Source of the DNA: Arthrobacter woluwensis
Lineage (GTDB): Bacteria > Actinomycetota > Actinomycetes > Actinomycetales > Micrococcaceae
Length of the DNA: 64,000 nt
Assembly (NCBI RefSeq): GCF_030816155.1
Contig: NZ_JAUSXR010000001.1
Span: forward strand, 1,860,001-1,924,000
Direction of reading: 5' to 3'
Part shown: piece by piece, positions 35,386-44,696 of the stretch
How positions within the stretch are numbered: position 1 is the stretch's first letter
Layout of the letters: every line of letters begins with the position of its first letter
Position numbers and translations under genes: made by a program
Notes under the pieces: model-generated
The model's database searches: none
Told to the model about the DNA's origin: nothing
What the model saw: the letters and a program-made list of their open reading frames with translations, nothing else

Positions 35386-36498
35386 GTGACTTCTTCACTG
35401 CATGAAACTTTCGATTCCCCACTGCTCCGCGCCCACGGCTGGGATCCGGAATGGCAGGACATCTTCTCCGGGCTCGCCGTGCCCGGAACTCTCCCGGCCC
35501 GGGTGCTCCGGGCCGAACGCGGCCTCTGCGAGGTCATCACCGCACACGGACCGGACCGCGTCCAGCTCCACGGTTCCCCCGGCATCGGCCGCGGCGTCTG
35601 GCCGACCACGGGAGACTGGATCTCCATGGTCCCCGCCACGAGTTCGACGGCGGCACATCTGGGCTCAGTCCTGCCGCGGCGGACGCTGCTCGCCCGGGCG
35701 ACGGCGGGCGGCAACTCCCAGGAACAGGCACTCGCCGCGAACGTCGACACCGTCGTGGTGGCGGTGTCTCTGGCGAGCCCGCTCCGGCATTCCCACACGG
35801 AGCGGCTCCTGGCCCTTGCCTGGGCATCAGGGGCCACGCCCATCGTGGCGTTGACGAAAGCCGACACCCATCCGGACCCGGAAGCAGCACTCGAGGAACT
35901 GGGACCTGTGGCACTCGGTGTCCGGGTCGTCGCCACGAGCGCCGAGACCGAGGAAGGCGTGGACGAACTCCGCGCCGCGATCACCGGCACCGTGGCCCTC
36001 ATCGGACCTTCCGGCGCCGGCAAGTCCAGCCTGGGCAACCGCCTGCTGGGAGCCGACCTCCTGGCCACGGGAGAAGTCCGCGCCGTCGACGGGAAGGGGC
36101 GCCACACCACCGCCTGGCGGGAACTGCTGCCGATGCCCGACGGCGGCGTGCTCCTGGACACCCCCGGCCTGCGCTCGGCGGGCGTCACCGGATCTGAAGA
36201 GGGAGTGAGCGACGCCTTCTCCGACCTGGAGGAACTGTCCGCACGGTGCAGATTCTCGGACTGCGCCCACACCAGCGAACCAGGGTGCGCCGTCCAGGCA
36301 GCGATCGACGAAGGCACTCTCACGGAGCGCCGGCTGCAGAGTTACCGGAAACTCCAGCGGGAGGCCGAACGCATGGCGGCCCGCACGGACGCGAGGCTGC
36401 GCTCCGAACGACTGGCCCAGATGAAGTCGATGGCTCACCAGCACCGGGCCTTCGCCAAGGAACGGGGGCTTTCGAAGAACCGCGACCGTCGCCGCTGA
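35386..36498 (+). CDS. rsgA: Ribosome small-subunit GTPase RsgA
   Basis: 370 residues. A circularly permuted GTPase that checks late 30S maturation and releases RbfA. The OB fold covers about 35-105. The G motifs appear in permuted order: VALTKADTHPDP (G4), then VALIGPSGAGKSSLGNRLLG (G1), then GKGRHTTAWRELL (G2) and LLDTPGLRSAG (G3). The C-terminal zinc site is CRFSDCAHTSEPGCAV. The GTG start has AAAGAG 9 nt upstream, inside a small hairpin. Followed by its own terminator. Confidence 0.95.
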   Translation: MTSSLHETFDSPLLRAHGWDPEWQDIFSGLAVPGTLPARVLRAERGLCEVITAHGPDRVQLHGSPGIGRGVWPTTGDWISMVPATSSTAAHLGSVLPRRTLLARATAGGNSQEQALAANVDTVVVAVSLASPLRHSHTERLLALAWASGATPIVALTKADTHPDPEAALEELGPVALGVRVVATSAETEEGVDELRAAITGTVALIGPSGAGKSSLGNRLLGADLLATGEVRAVDGKGRHTTAWRELLPMPDGGVLLDTPGLRSAGVTGSEEGVSDAFSDLEELSARCRFSDCAHTSEPGCAVQAAIDEGTLTERRLQSYRKLQREAERMAARTDARLRSERLAQMKSMAHQHRAFAKERGLSKNRDRRR

Positions 36499-36537
36499 GG
36501 TGTCGGCCTCGGAGCTGTCCTGGTCCGGGACAAAGGG

Positions 36538-36573
36538 GAAGCCCCATCGGCGTGTTGCCGTCGGTGGGGCTTC
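36538..36573 (+). terminator. Terminator after rsgA
   Basis: GAAGCCCCA (36538-36546) pairs with TGGGGCTTC (36565-36573), and an imperfect inner stem continues it. ACTTTC follows. Confidence 0.75.
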
Positions 36574-36888
36574 GACTTTCGGCTGCCTGGTGACGGACCG
36601 GCAGTCTGGCGGAATCCTCGGATCTTCAGGTCTTCCCGCCTCGTCACTGGCGGCGAGTTCCCGACTTCGCCGATGGCTGCGTCAGGAGTCCCTCATCTCT
36701 GAATCTCTGGCTTCCGCGTCCTCTCCTTGCGGAGTGGTACTCACCATTGTGAACCTGCCCGCGGAGCAGGACAAGACCTCCGGAAGAACTACTCCGGTGT
36801 GATTCCGGGACGTCGGTTTCCGTGCCCGTGCGCCGGCCCCACCGAGTGCCCGCATCGCAGGCCGGGCACTCTGTGGCACAGTAGTGGC
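36574..36888. other. 315-bp interval upstream of the Fpg-type gene
   Basis: No gene or RNA was recognised. The composition is less biased than in neighbouring genes. The right end holds CACAGT followed by 6 nt and the ATG at 36889, which resembles the leaderless promoters elsewhere with one base changed from TANNNT. Confidence 0.5.
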
Positions 36889-37776
36889 ATGCCGGAACTG
36901 CCAGAGATCACGGGGCTGCGGACCTTCCTGGACCACGCTCTCCACGGCGCCGTCGTGGACTCCGTGCGCATCACCTCCTTCGCCGTGCTCAAGACGGCGG
37001 ATCCCCCGTACTCAGCGCTGGAGGGCCGGACCATCACCGGCGTCGCGCGCCACGGGAAATTCCTCGACCTCGACGCCGACGGGATCCATTTCGTCTTCCA
37101 TCTGGCCAAGGCCGGCTGGCTCCGCTTCACGGACAACCCTTCGCCCAAGCCGCTCCGACCTGGTTCCGGCCCGATCGCAGCCCGGCTCGCCTTCACGACG
37201 GCGACCCAGGACGGACAGGAACCGGCGCGCGTGGGTTTCGACCTCACGGAGGCCGGCACCCGGAAGAGCCTGGCCGTCTACGTGGTCCGCGATCCTTTTG
37301 AGGTTCCGGGCATCGCCAGTCTGGGACCGGATCCGCTCGACCCCGGCTTCACTCAGGACGTGCTGGACGGAATCATCGAGGGCAGCTCGCAGCAGATCAA
37401 GGGGCTGCTGCGGAACCAGGCCGTGATCGCGGGTATCGGCAACGCCTACAGCGACGAGATCCTGCATGCCGCGAAGATCTCCCCGTTCGCGATCGCCAAG
37501 TCGCTGGACCAGGACGAGCGCACCCGTATCTTCACCGCCGTCGAGCAGGTTCTCGGTGAAGCCGTGGCCTCCGCGTCCGGTAAGCCGCCGGAACAGCTCA
37601 AGGACGCCAAAAGGGGTGGCATGCGCGTCCACGGCCGGACGGGCCAGACGTGCCCGGTGTGCGGTGACACGGTCCGCGAAGTCTCGTTCGCCGACAGGGC
37701 GCTGCAGTACTGCCCCACCTGCCAGACACACGGGAAGGTCCTCGCGGACCGCCGCACCTCACGGTTCCTGAAATAG
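36889..37776 (+). CDS. Fpg/Nei family DNA glycosylase (MutM-like)
   Basis: 295 residues. It removes oxidised bases and nicks the abasic site. The catalytic N-terminus MPELPEI (Pro2, Glu3) is intact. The helix-two-turn-helix is QIKGLLRNQAVIAGIGNAYSDEIL, and the zinc finger is CPVCGDTVREVSF to QYCPTCQTHG with four cysteines. Substrate loops differ from classical Fpg, so 8-oxoguanine versus pyrimidine preference is not assigned. A second member, closer to Nei, lies at 43.2 kb. Confidence 0.9.
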   Translation: MPELPEITGLRTFLDHALHGAVVDSVRITSFAVLKTADPPYSALEGRTITGVARHGKFLDLDADGIHFVFHLAKAGWLRFTDNPSPKPLRPGSGPIAARLAFTTATQDGQEPARVGFDLTEAGTRKSLAVYVVRDPFEVPGIASLGPDPLDPGFTQDVLDGIIEGSSQQIKGLLRNQAVIAGIGNAYSDEILHAAKISPFAIAKSLDQDERTRIFTAVEQVLGEAVASASGKPPEQLKDAKRGGMRVHGRTGQTCPVCGDTVREVSFADRALQYCPTCQTHGKVLADRRTSRFLK

Positions 37777-37791
37777 CGTCAGGGCACGGCG

Positions 37792-38397
37792 TCAGTCGAA
37801 TTCAGGGCTTTCGGTCCTGCTCCGCTTGAGCTCGAAGAAGTGCGGGTAGGCGCCGAGGGTGACGGCGGCATCCCAGATGCGGCCTGCTTCCTCACCGCGC
37901 GGGATCCGGGTCATCACCGGGCCGAAGAAGGCGGTCCCGTTGAAGGCCACCACCGGCGTCCCGACATCCTGGCCCACGCGGGAGATCCCGTCCTCGTGGG
38001 AGGCGCGGAGTGCCTCGTCATAGGCGTCGCTCTCGCCTGCCGCGGCCAGTTCGGCCGGGAGACCCACCTCGGCCAGTGCCTTCGCGACGACGGCCGGGTA
38101 ATCCTTGTTGCCGTTGTTGTGGATCTCGGTGCCCATGGCGTCGTAGAGCGGCTTGATGCACTGCTCACCGTGCTGCTGACTCGCCGCGATGATCACCCGC
38201 ACGGGCCCCCACGCCTGGTCCATGAGGGCCCGGTAGTTCTCCGGAAGCTCTCGGCCCTCGTTCAGCACCGAAAGGCTCATGACGTGCCACTGCACCGTGA
38301 TGGGCCGGACTTCTTCCACCTCGCCGATCCAGCGACTGGTCACCCAGGCGAAGGGGCATACGGGATCGAACCAGAAATCGGCGCGCTGCTGTTCCAC
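37792..38397 (-). CDS. Rv2466c-like DsbA-fold protein (mycothiol-dependent nitroreductase family), CPFA active site
   Basis: 201 residues from a GTG behind AAGGAG. It aligns closely, from memory, with mycobacterial Rv2466c: [87 protein letters not shown] and [12 protein letters not shown]. Rv2466c uses a CPWC site and mycothiol; here Cys14 is kept but position 17 is Ala (CPFA). A monothiol mechanism through a mycothiol mixed disulfide is therefore possible. Cytoplasmic, with no signal peptide. Convergent with the Fpg gene and 59 bp after clpX. Confidence 0.88.
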   Translation of the reverse strand: MEQQRADFWFDPVCPFAWVTSRWIGEVEEVRPITVQWHVMSLSVLNEGRELPENYRALMDQAWGPVRVIIAASQQHGEQCIKPLYDAMGTEIHNNGNKDYPAVVAKALAEVGLPAELAAAGESDAYDEALRASHEDGISRVGQDVGTPVVAFNGTAFFGPVMTRIPRGEEAGRIWDAAVTLGAYPHFFELKRSRTESPEFD

Positions 38398-38456
38398 TGG
38401 AAATGCTCTCCTTGCTGTACTGGACTGTTCCGGGTCTGGATCTCAGACGGATCGGA

Positions 38457-39734
38457 TCAGGCGGACTTGTTCCGGCGCTTGGCCCGGACCTCGTGACTGA
38501 TGATGGTGGGTTCGGCCTGATCGGTGACCACGTCCTTGGTGATCACCACGGTGGCCACGTCCTCGCGGCTGGGCAGATCGAACATGATCGGCAGCAGGAC
38601 CTCTTCGAGAATCGCGCGCAGGCCTCGGGCGCCGGTGCCCCGTTCCAGGGCCTGGTCCGCGATGGCGTCCAGCGCCTCCTGCTCGAATTCCAGCTCCACC
38701 CCGTCCAGGTGGAACATCTTCTGGTACTGCTTGGTCAGGGCGTTGCGCGGCTCGGTGAGGATCTGGATGAGCGCGGGGCGGTCCAGATGGGAGACGCTCG
38801 TGATGACGGGCAGGCGACCGATGAACTCGGGGATCAGACCGAACTTCAGCAGGTCCTCCGGAAGGACGTCCGCGTAGTTGTCCGTGTGGTCCTCGGCGGA
38901 ATGCAGAGGGGCCCCGAACCCGATGCCCTTCTTCCCTGCCCGCGAGCCGATGATCTCCTCCAGGCCGGCGAAGGCGCCGGCCACGATGAAGAGCACATTG
39001 GTGGTGTCGATCTGGATGAACTCCTGGTGCGGGTGCTTGCGGCCACCCTGTGGCGGCACGCTGGCGACGGTCCCTTCCAGGATCTTCAGCAGGGCCTGCT
39101 GCACGCCCTCACCGGAGACGTCACGCGTGATGGACGGGTTCTCGCTCTTGCGGGAGATCTTGTCGATCTCATCGATGTAGATGATGCCGTGCTCGGCCTT
39201 CTTGACGTCGTAGTCCGCGGCCTGGATGAGCTTGAGGAGGATGTTCTCGACGTCCTCGCCGACATACCCGGCCTCGGTGAGGGCGGTGGCATCGGCCACC
39301 GCGAACGGGACGTTGAGCCGCTTGGCGAGGGTCTGTGCCAGGTACGTCTTGCCGCAGCCCGTGGGGCCGACGAGCAGCACATTGGACTTCGCCACCTCGA
39401 CCTCGTCGAGTCCTTCGCCCAGGGCGGTGCCGGAAGCTCCCGAGCGGATGCGCTTGTAATGGTTGTAGACGGCGACGGACAGCGCGCGTTTGGCCGGCTC
39501 CTGGCCGATGACGTACTGCTGCAGGAAGTCGAAGATCTCGCGGGGCTTGGGCAGCTCCATGGGGCCGAGGTCCTTGACCTCCGCCAGCTCCTCTTCGATG
39601 ATCTCGTTGCAGAGCTCGATGCACTCGTCACAGATGTACACCCCGGGACCTGCGATGAGCTTGCGCACCTGCTTTTGGCTCTTTCCGCAGAAGGAGCATT
39701 TGAGCAGGTCCGTGCTCTCACCAATCCGAGCCAT
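38457..39734 (-). CDS. clpX: ATP-dependent Clp protease ATP-binding subunit ClpX
   Basis: 425 residues. Hexameric AAA+ unfoldase that feeds ClpP. The N-terminal zinc domain has Cys13, Cys16, Cys35 and Cys38 ([12 protein letters not shown]). Walker A is GPTGCGKT, Walker B is [10 protein letters not shown], sensor and pore regions are present (GYVGEDVEN), and the ClpP-contacting IGF loop is [10 protein letters not shown]. The C-terminal domain has [18 protein letters not shown]. The ATG at MARIGEST follows AAGGGAAG; the frame is open 24 nt further. It lies downstream of clpP1-clpP2, with a hairpin in the gap. Confidence 0.97.
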   Translation of the reverse strand: MARIGESTDLLKCSFCGKSQKQVRKLIAGPGVYICDECIELCNEIIEEELAEVKDLGPMELPKPREIFDFLQQYVIGQEPAKRALSVAVYNHYKRIRSGASGTALGEGLDEVEVAKSNVLLVGPTGCGKTYLAQTLAKRLNVPFAVADATALTEAGYVGEDVENILLKLIQAADYDVKKAEHGIIYIDEIDKISRKSENPSITRDVSGEGVQQALLKILEGTVASVPPQGGRKHPHQEFIQIDTTNVLFIVAGAFAGLEEIIGSRAGKKGIGFGAPLHSAEDHTDNYADVLPEDLLKFGLIPEFIGRLPVITSVSHLDRPALIQILTEPRNALTKQYQKMFHLDGVELEFEQEALDAIADQALERGTGARGLRAILEEVLLPIMFDLPSREDVATVVITKDVVTDQAEPTIISHEVRAKRRNKSA

Positions 39735-39838
39735 GAGGGACTTCCCTTCGTCGCCCACCCGGGAACGGTGTGTCTCCGGGCTCCAGTCGTATTTCCACTC
39801 TAAGTCAGGGCTCCGACACTTTGGCCGAAGACAGACGT

Positions 39839-39864
39839 CGCCGGGGCAAATAATTGCCCCGGCG
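39839..39864 (-). terminator. Hairpin between clpP2 and clpX
   Basis: A perfect 11-bp stem (39839-39849 with 39854-39864, loop ATAA), 20 bp beyond the clpP2 stop. It could end the clpP1-clpP2 transcript or attenuate read-through into clpX, which starts 104 bp further. Confidence 0.7.
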
Positions 39865-39884
39865 ACTTCCGGTTGCGCTGAGGA

Positions 39885-40544
39885 TCAGCGCGTGATCGCG
39901 GCCTTCTTCACCTTGCGAGAATCAAGCACCTGATCCACGAGGCCGTATTCCACGGCCTCGGCGGCGGTCAGGATCTTGTCGCGCTCGATGTCGTTGTTCA
40001 GCTGCTCGGGCGTGCGGCCCGAGTGCTGAGCCAGCGTCTCCTCCAGCCAGGAACGCATCCGCATGACCTCGTTGGCCTGGATCTCCAGGTCGGAGGCCTG
40101 ACCGCCCTGGCCGCCGGAGAGGGCGGGCTGGTGGATCAGGACACGGGCGTTCGGCAGGGCCAGACGCTTGCCGGGGGTTCCGGCGGCGAGCAGGACCGCG
40201 GCGGCACTGGCCGCCTGGCCGAGGCAGACCGTCTGGATCTCCGGGCGGATGTACTGCATGGTGTCGTAGATCGCGGTCATCGCCGTGAAGGACCCACCCG
40301 GGGAGTTGATGTACAGGGTGATGTCCCGTTCCGGGTCGGTCGACTCAAGCACGAGCAGCTGCGCCATGATGTCATCGGCCGAAGCGTCGTCCACCTGGAC
40401 ACCCAGGAAGATGATGCGGTCCTCGAACAGCTTGGTGTACGGATCCTGGCGCTTGAAGCCGTACGGCGTGCGCTCCTCGAACTGGGGCAGGACGTAGCGG
40501 TTGTTGGGCAGGTTTCCCGCGGACCAACCGAAGTTGTAGTTCAT
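39885..40544 (-). CDS. clpP2: ClpP protease subunit (second actinobacterial paralogue)
   Basis: 219 residues. The serine-protease triad is Ser113 ([10 protein letters not shown]), His138 (RVLIHQP) and Asp185 ([10 protein letters not shown]). An N-terminal stretch of about 30 residues precedes the fold ([14 protein letters not shown]). In Actinobacteria ClpP1 and ClpP2 form a mixed double ring that docks ClpX or ClpC. It follows clpP1 by 30 bp on the same strand. Naming it ClpP2 relies on gene order. Confidence 0.95.
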   Translation of the reverse strand: MNYNFGWSAGNLPNNRYVLPQFEERTPYGFKRQDPYTKLFEDRIIFLGVQVDDASADDIMAQLLVLESTDPERDITLYINSPGGSFTAMTAIYDTMQYIRPEIQTVCLGQAASAAAVLLAAGTPGKRLALPNARVLIHQPALSGGQGGQASDLEIQANEVMRMRSWLEETLAQHSGRTPEQLNNDIERDKILTAAEAVEYGLVDQVLDSRKVKKAAITR

Positions 40545-40574
40545 GTCTGTGACTCCTTGCGAATCGGTCCGATG

Positions 40575-41195
40575 TTACTTGTTGGTTCCGCCACCGCCGG
40601 GCACGGAGGCCGCGTGCTCGGCGATCTTGTCGAAGAACCCGTATTCCAGGCCCTCCTTCGCGGTGAACCACTTGTCCCGGTCGTTGTCCTTGAGGATGGT
40701 CTCCACGCTCTGACCGGTCTGGTCGGCGGTGAGTTCCGCCATGACCTTCTTCATGTGAAGGATGAGCTCGGCCTGGATCTTGATGTCCGAGGCCGTGCCG
40801 CCGATGCCGCCGGACGGCTGGTGCATCAGGATGCGGGCGTTCGGGGTGGCGTAGCGCTTGCCCTTGGTGCCCGAGGAGAGGAGGAACTGACCCATGGAGG
40901 CGGCCAGACCGGTCGCCACCGTCACCACATCGTTCGGGATGAACTGCATGGTGTCGTAGATCGCCATGCCCGCCGTGACGGAACCGCCGGGCGAGTTGAT
41001 GTAGAGGTAGATGTCCTTCTCGGGGTCTTCTGCCGACAGGAGCAGCAGCTGGGAGCAGATGGCGTTCGCGTTCTCGTCACGCACCTCCGAGCCGAGCCAG
41101 ATGATGCGCTCCTTGAGCAGGCGATTGTAGATGTAGTTGTCCTGCGCCGCAGGGTCAACACTCGCCATGCGCGGTGCCGGTGTTTGCTGTGACAT
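40575..41195 (-). CDS. clpP1: ClpP protease subunit (first actinobacterial paralogue)
   Basis: 206 residues with Ser100 ([10 protein letters not shown]), His125 ([10 protein letters not shown]) and Asp170 ([10 protein letters not shown]), and the [17 protein letters not shown] helix. The ATG follows AGAGGTAGG. First gene of clpP1-clpP2, separated from tig by a terminator and about 135 bp that probably contain its promoter; no clear hexamer was picked. Confidence 0.95.
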   Translation of the reverse strand: MSQQTPAPRMASVDPAAQDNYIYNRLLKERIIWLGSEVRDENANAICSQLLLLSAEDPEKDIYLYINSPGGSVTAGMAIYDTMQFIPNDVVTVATGLAASMGQFLLSSGTKGKRYATPNARILMHQPSGGIGGTASDIKIQAELILHMKKVMAELTADQTGQSVETILKDNDRDKWFTAKEGLEYGFFDKIAEHAASVPGGGGTNK

Positions 41196-41329
41196 GGTTG
41201 CCTACCTCTTTCGTGGATGGCCGCAAACGGATTTCGGTTACTTGGACACTAACCGTTTTCGGCGGGCCGTTGTTCGCCAAAACGGTCCTGTTCGCTTTAG
41301 GCGCACCGGGCCGGCGGCCGGACAGCGCA

Positions 41330-41365
41330 AAGGACCGCCGGAGGATGAATCCTCCGACGGTCCTT
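41330..41365 (-). terminator. Terminator after tig
   Basis: A 16-bp stem with one internal mismatch (41330-41346 with 41349-41365) around a 2-nt apex. 47 bp beyond the tig stop. Confidence 0.8.
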
Positions 41366-41412
41366 CGGGTCATGCAGCGTGCGACGGCGGCAGCCCGCCG
41401 TCGTGGTCGCGC

Positions 41413-42766
41413 TTACGCCTTGGCGTCAGCAGCTTCCTCAGCGCCTTCTTCGGCGGCTTCGGCTTCGAGCTCGTCGCGGCCCTTGACGAAGTCGCTCAGG
41501 TCCACGGCCTTGCCCTCGGAGTCGACGACCTCGGCCTGGCCCAGCACGACGGCCAGAGCCTTGCGGCGGCGGACCTCGGCGACCATGAGCGGCACCTGGC
41601 CGGCCTGGTCGAGGATCTGGGCGAACTGGTTCGGCTCCATGCCGTACTGGGAAGCGGTGGTCACCAGGTAGTCGATGAGCTCGTTCTGGGAGACGCCGAC
41701 CTCTTCCTTGTCCGCGATGGCGTCCAGGATGATCTCGTTCTGGAACGCACGCTCGGAGTTGGCCTTGACCTCGGCGCGGTGCTCCTCGGTGTCGTGGTCC
41801 TCACCGGAGTGGTTGTTCTCCGGGGAGAAGTGCTGCTCGATCTGCTCTTCGATGACGGACTCCGGGACCGGCACGGAGATGAGCTCGACGAGCTTGTCCA
41901 GGACCTTGTCGCGGGCCTCGACGCCCTGCTCCATGAGCTTGCCCTCGGCGGCCTGCTTGGCCAGGTCCTCACGGAGTTCGGCGATGGGTGTCGAACTCGG
42001 AGGCCAGCTGCGCGAAGTCGTCATCGGCCTTCGGCAGTTCGCGGACCTTGACGCTCTTGAGAACGACCTTGACCTGAGCCTTCGTGCCGGCGTGCTCGCC
42101 GCCCACCAGGGTGGTGTCGAAGACGGCGTCCTCGTCGACGGACAGGCCGGTGACGGCCTCGTCGAGGCCTTCCAGCATGGTGCCGGAGCCCACCTGGTAG
42201 GACAGGCCACTCGCGCTGTCGACCTCTTCACCGTCGATGCTGGCGGTGATGTCGATCGTGATGAAGTCATCGTCGGCGGCCGGGCGATCGGCGGCGACGA
42301 GGGTGCCGAAACGGCCACGCAGGTCTTCCAGCGCCTTGTCGACGTCGGCTTCGCTCGCCTCTGCGGCGGCGACCTCGACCTTGATGCCGGCGTAGTCCGG
42401 GAGCTCGACCTCGGGACGGACGTCCACCTCGACCTGGAACTTCAGCTCACCGTCGGTGGCGGAGGGGTCGGGGACCTCGGTGATCTCCACCTCGGGACGG
42501 CTCAGCGGACGGATCTCCGTCTCGGCCACGGCCTGCTGGTACCAGCCGTTGAGGCCGTCGTTGATGGCGGTCTCGAGGACGTAGCCACGACCGACACGCT
42601 GGTCGACCAGCTTGGACGGAACCTTGCCCTTGCGGAAGCCCGGGACCTGGATCTGGGAGGCGATGGTCTTGTACGCCTCGTCAATGCTGGGCTTCAGCTC
42701 CTCGAAGGGGACCTCGACATTGAGCTTGACCCGGGTGGGCGAAAGGTTCTCGACAGCGCTCTTCAC
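41413..42766 (-). CDS. tig: Trigger factor, frameshifted as sequenced
   Basis: Ribosome-bound chaperone and prolyl isomerase. The first frame starts [19 protein letters not shown] and holds the ribosome-binding signature GFRKGKVP at 43-50 and the PPIase domain (about 150-245). It goes out of frame after LASEFDT. One extra C in a CCC run (41986-41988) separates it from the second frame, which resumes [15 protein letters not shown] and covers the C-terminal chaperone arms to the acidic end. The total is 450 residues, normal length. Both halves are free of other damage, pointing to a base-calling error. Followed by a terminator, then clpP1. Confidence 0.93.
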
Positions 42767-42853
42767 GGCGTTCGTTCTCCTGATTGGTGTCTGGATTCAG
42801 TTCTGCGCCGCCGGATTGCTGTGAACGCACCGATGGCAGATGTGTGCGCAGAG

Positions 42854-42928
42854 TCGGGGTGACAGGATTTGAACCTGCGACTTCCTGCTCCCAAAGCAGG
42901 CGCTCTAGCCAAGCTGAGCTACACCCCG
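42854..42928 (-). tRNA. tRNA-Pro (anticodon TGG)
   Basis: A 75-nt cloverleaf on the minus strand. The acceptor CGGGGTG/CACCCCG is fully paired, the discriminator is A, the anticodon loop TTTGGGA reads TGG, and the T-arm is GGTTCAAATCC. No encoded CCA. It lies 87 bp upstream of the tig start. Confidence 0.93.
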
Positions 42929-43046
42929 TAAGTGCAGATGACAGTCTATAGGCCACCGTGACGCATTCCCTAAATCGGGTTCGGCGCACCTGGGGAAGCC
43001 CCGTTTTGCGATCATCCCGGCTCGCCTGTAAGCTCAAACGCGCAAC

Positions 43047-43117
43047 GGGGACGTAGCTCAATGGTAGAGCCTCAGTCTTCCAAACTGATTACGCGGGTTC
43101 GATTCCCGTCGTCCCCT
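43047..43117 (+). tRNA. tRNA-Gly (anticodon TCC)
   Basis: A 71-nt cloverleaf. The acceptor GGGGACG/CGTCCCC is fully paired, the discriminator is T, the anticodon loop CTTCCAA reads TCC, and the T-arm is GGTTCGATTCC. No encoded CCA. Divergent from tRNA-Pro. Confidence 0.93.
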
Positions 43118-43125
43118 CTCCCGAT

Positions 43126-43155
43126 GCCCCGGTTCAGCTGAACCGGGGCATTTTT
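43126..43155 (+). terminator. Terminator after tRNA-Gly
   Basis: A perfect palindrome at 43126-43149 followed by ATTTTT: the most classical intrinsic terminator in the window. Confidence 0.92.
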
Positions 43156-43172
43156 CATGCCCTGGGAGCGGC

Positions 43173-43231
43173 TTGTCTGCTCAGTTGTTGCGGGTCTCTC
43201 GGCAGAACATCCGCAACAACTGAGCAGACAA
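43173..43231. repeat. 21-bp perfect inverted repeat with 17-nt loop
   Basis: 43173-43193 is the exact reverse complement of 43211-43231. It lies between the tRNA-Gly terminator and the end of nei. The stem is much less G+C-rich than other terminators here (TTGTCTGC ... GTTGTTGCGG). On the minus strand it may terminate nei, but its length and composition also fit a dispersed palindromic element. Confidence 0.75.
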
Positions 43232-43246
43232 AGAGGGAGCGGTGAT

Positions 43247-44138
43247 TCAGCGCTGGCAGCCCGGGCACCAGTACAGCTTGCGCCCGGCCAGTTCGCGGAG
43301 AGCGATGTCCGTGCCGCAGCGCGGGCAGGGGCTGCCCTGGTGCTGATAGACGGAGAACGCCTCATGCTCCTCCGGCAACGGACCCGACCAAGTCGCGGGA
43401 TCCGTCGTGATGATCCTGCCGTCCCGCACCCCGTCGGCCAGGAGACGCTCGGCGTCGGCCCAGAGTCCGGCGGCCTCCTCGGCGCTGAGGGAGGTGCCAG
43501 AGCGCGCCGGATCGATTCCGGCGCGGAACAGCAGCTCTGCGCGGTAGATGTTGCCGATCCCGGCCACCACGCCCTGGTCCATCAGCAGTTGCCCCACAGA
43601 AGTGCGACGCGACCTCAGGCGGCGGGCGAACTCCTCGCCGTCGTGCTCATGGCCGGGAAGGCCTCGGTGCAGCGGGTCGGGGCCGAGCTTGGCGCGCGCG
43701 GCCGCCACGTCAGGGCCGGTGGCGGCGTCGCAACGGCTCGCTCCCCGCAGGTCCGCCCAGCCGTGCTCGCTCACGAGGCGGACGCGGACCGCGCCCACGG
43801 GCGCCGGAGGGCCGGTGTAGACGTCCTCGCCGCTGTCCGCGACTTCGCGCTCACCGATACGCCGCGGGGCGCCGATGCTCGACGCCCCCGTGAAGGTCTC
43901 ATCCCCGCCGAACTCCCACGCGCCGTACAGGCCGAGGTGCACGTGCAACCAGAGATCGCCCTCGAAACCGAGGAACAGCTGTTTTCTCATGCGCCTCGGA
44001 GGAGAGCAGGCGACGCCCGTCAAGCAGGGCAGCGCCCGCGGCGAACCGCCCCTGAGGGCTGCTCACCGCCAGGCGCTGACCGGCGAAGACGTCGTGGAAC
44101 TGGATGGCCAGTCGCCTGACCGAATGCCCTTCAGGCAC
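43247..44138 (-). CDS. nei: Endonuclease VIII-like (Nei) DNA glycosylase, frameshifted as sequenced
   Basis: The GTG at 44138 gives PEGHSVRRLA with catalytic Pro2-Glu3. The first frame ends out of phase after SSEAHEK. One extra A in a run of four (43982-43985, about residue 51) separates it from QLFLGFEGDLWLHVHLGLYG and the rest. The helix-two-turn-helix (SVGQLLMDQGVVAGIGNIYRAELL in pieces) and the zinc finger (CPRCGTDIALRE, YWCPGCQR) are complete. The total is 296 residues. It removes oxidised pyrimidines. Its start shares one base with the rpiB stop, so the two are coupled. Confidence 0.88.
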
Positions 44139-44632
44139 TAGGCCAGGACCTCGCCCGTCTCTTCGTAGTGGGCGATCTTGCCGATGCGGCGGACGTGGCG
44201 CTCGTCGTTGCTGAACGGCTCGGTGAGGAACGCGTCGATCAGCGCGGCGGCTTCTTCGACCGTGTGCTGACGGCCGCCCACGGCCACCACGTTGGCGTCG
44301 TTGTGCTCACGGGCCAGGCGGGCCGTGGAGTCGTTCCAGGCGAGCGCCGCACGGACGCCCTTCACCTTGTTCGCGGCGATCTGCTCACCGTTGCCGGAAC
44401 CGCCCAGGACGATGCCGAGAGCGTGGACACCTGCGGCCTGATCGGCGACGACGGCCTGCGCCGCGTTGATGCAGAAGCCCGGGTAGTCATCGAGCGCGTC
44501 GTACTCGGTGGGCCCGTGGTCGATGACCTCGTAACCGTGCTCGGTCAGGTGCTTCACCAGGTAGGCGCTCAGCTCCATTCCGGCGTGGTCGGTGGCGATG
44601 TGGACGCGGGGCTTGACGGCAGTGTCGGTCAC
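44138..44632 (-). CDS. rpiB: Ribose-5-phosphate isomerase B
   Basis: 164 residues from a GTG (VTDTAVKP) with GGAG upstream. It interconverts ribulose- and ribose-5-phosphate. RVHIATDHAGMEL, HGPTEYD, LGIVLGGSGNGEQIAANKVKG and EHNDANVVAVGGR are present. The loop GGSGNGEQ with Glu83 in place of the cysteine-type GICGTG loop matches the mycobacterial form, where this glutamate acts as the acid-base group. nei follows immediately. Confidence 0.94.
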   Translation of the reverse strand: MTDTAVKPRVHIATDHAGMELSAYLVKHLTEHGYEVIDHGPTEYDALDDYPGFCINAAQAVVADQAAGVHALGIVLGGSGNGEQIAANKVKGVRAALAWNDSTARLAREHNDANVVAVGGRQHTVEEAAALIDAFLTEPFSNDERHVRRIGKIAHYEETGEVLA

Positions 44633-44696
44633 GTGGGTCTCCGGGGAATTCTGAGGAGGGATCGGTCCTCTCCACCCTACCCGTCCCGGGCGCACG

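Noticed and set aside
41413..42766. Programmed frameshifting in tig (and similarly in ileS and nei)
   Set aside because: No slippery heptamer with downstream stimulator is evident, these genes are not known to use frameshifting, and the breaks look alike in unrelated genes.
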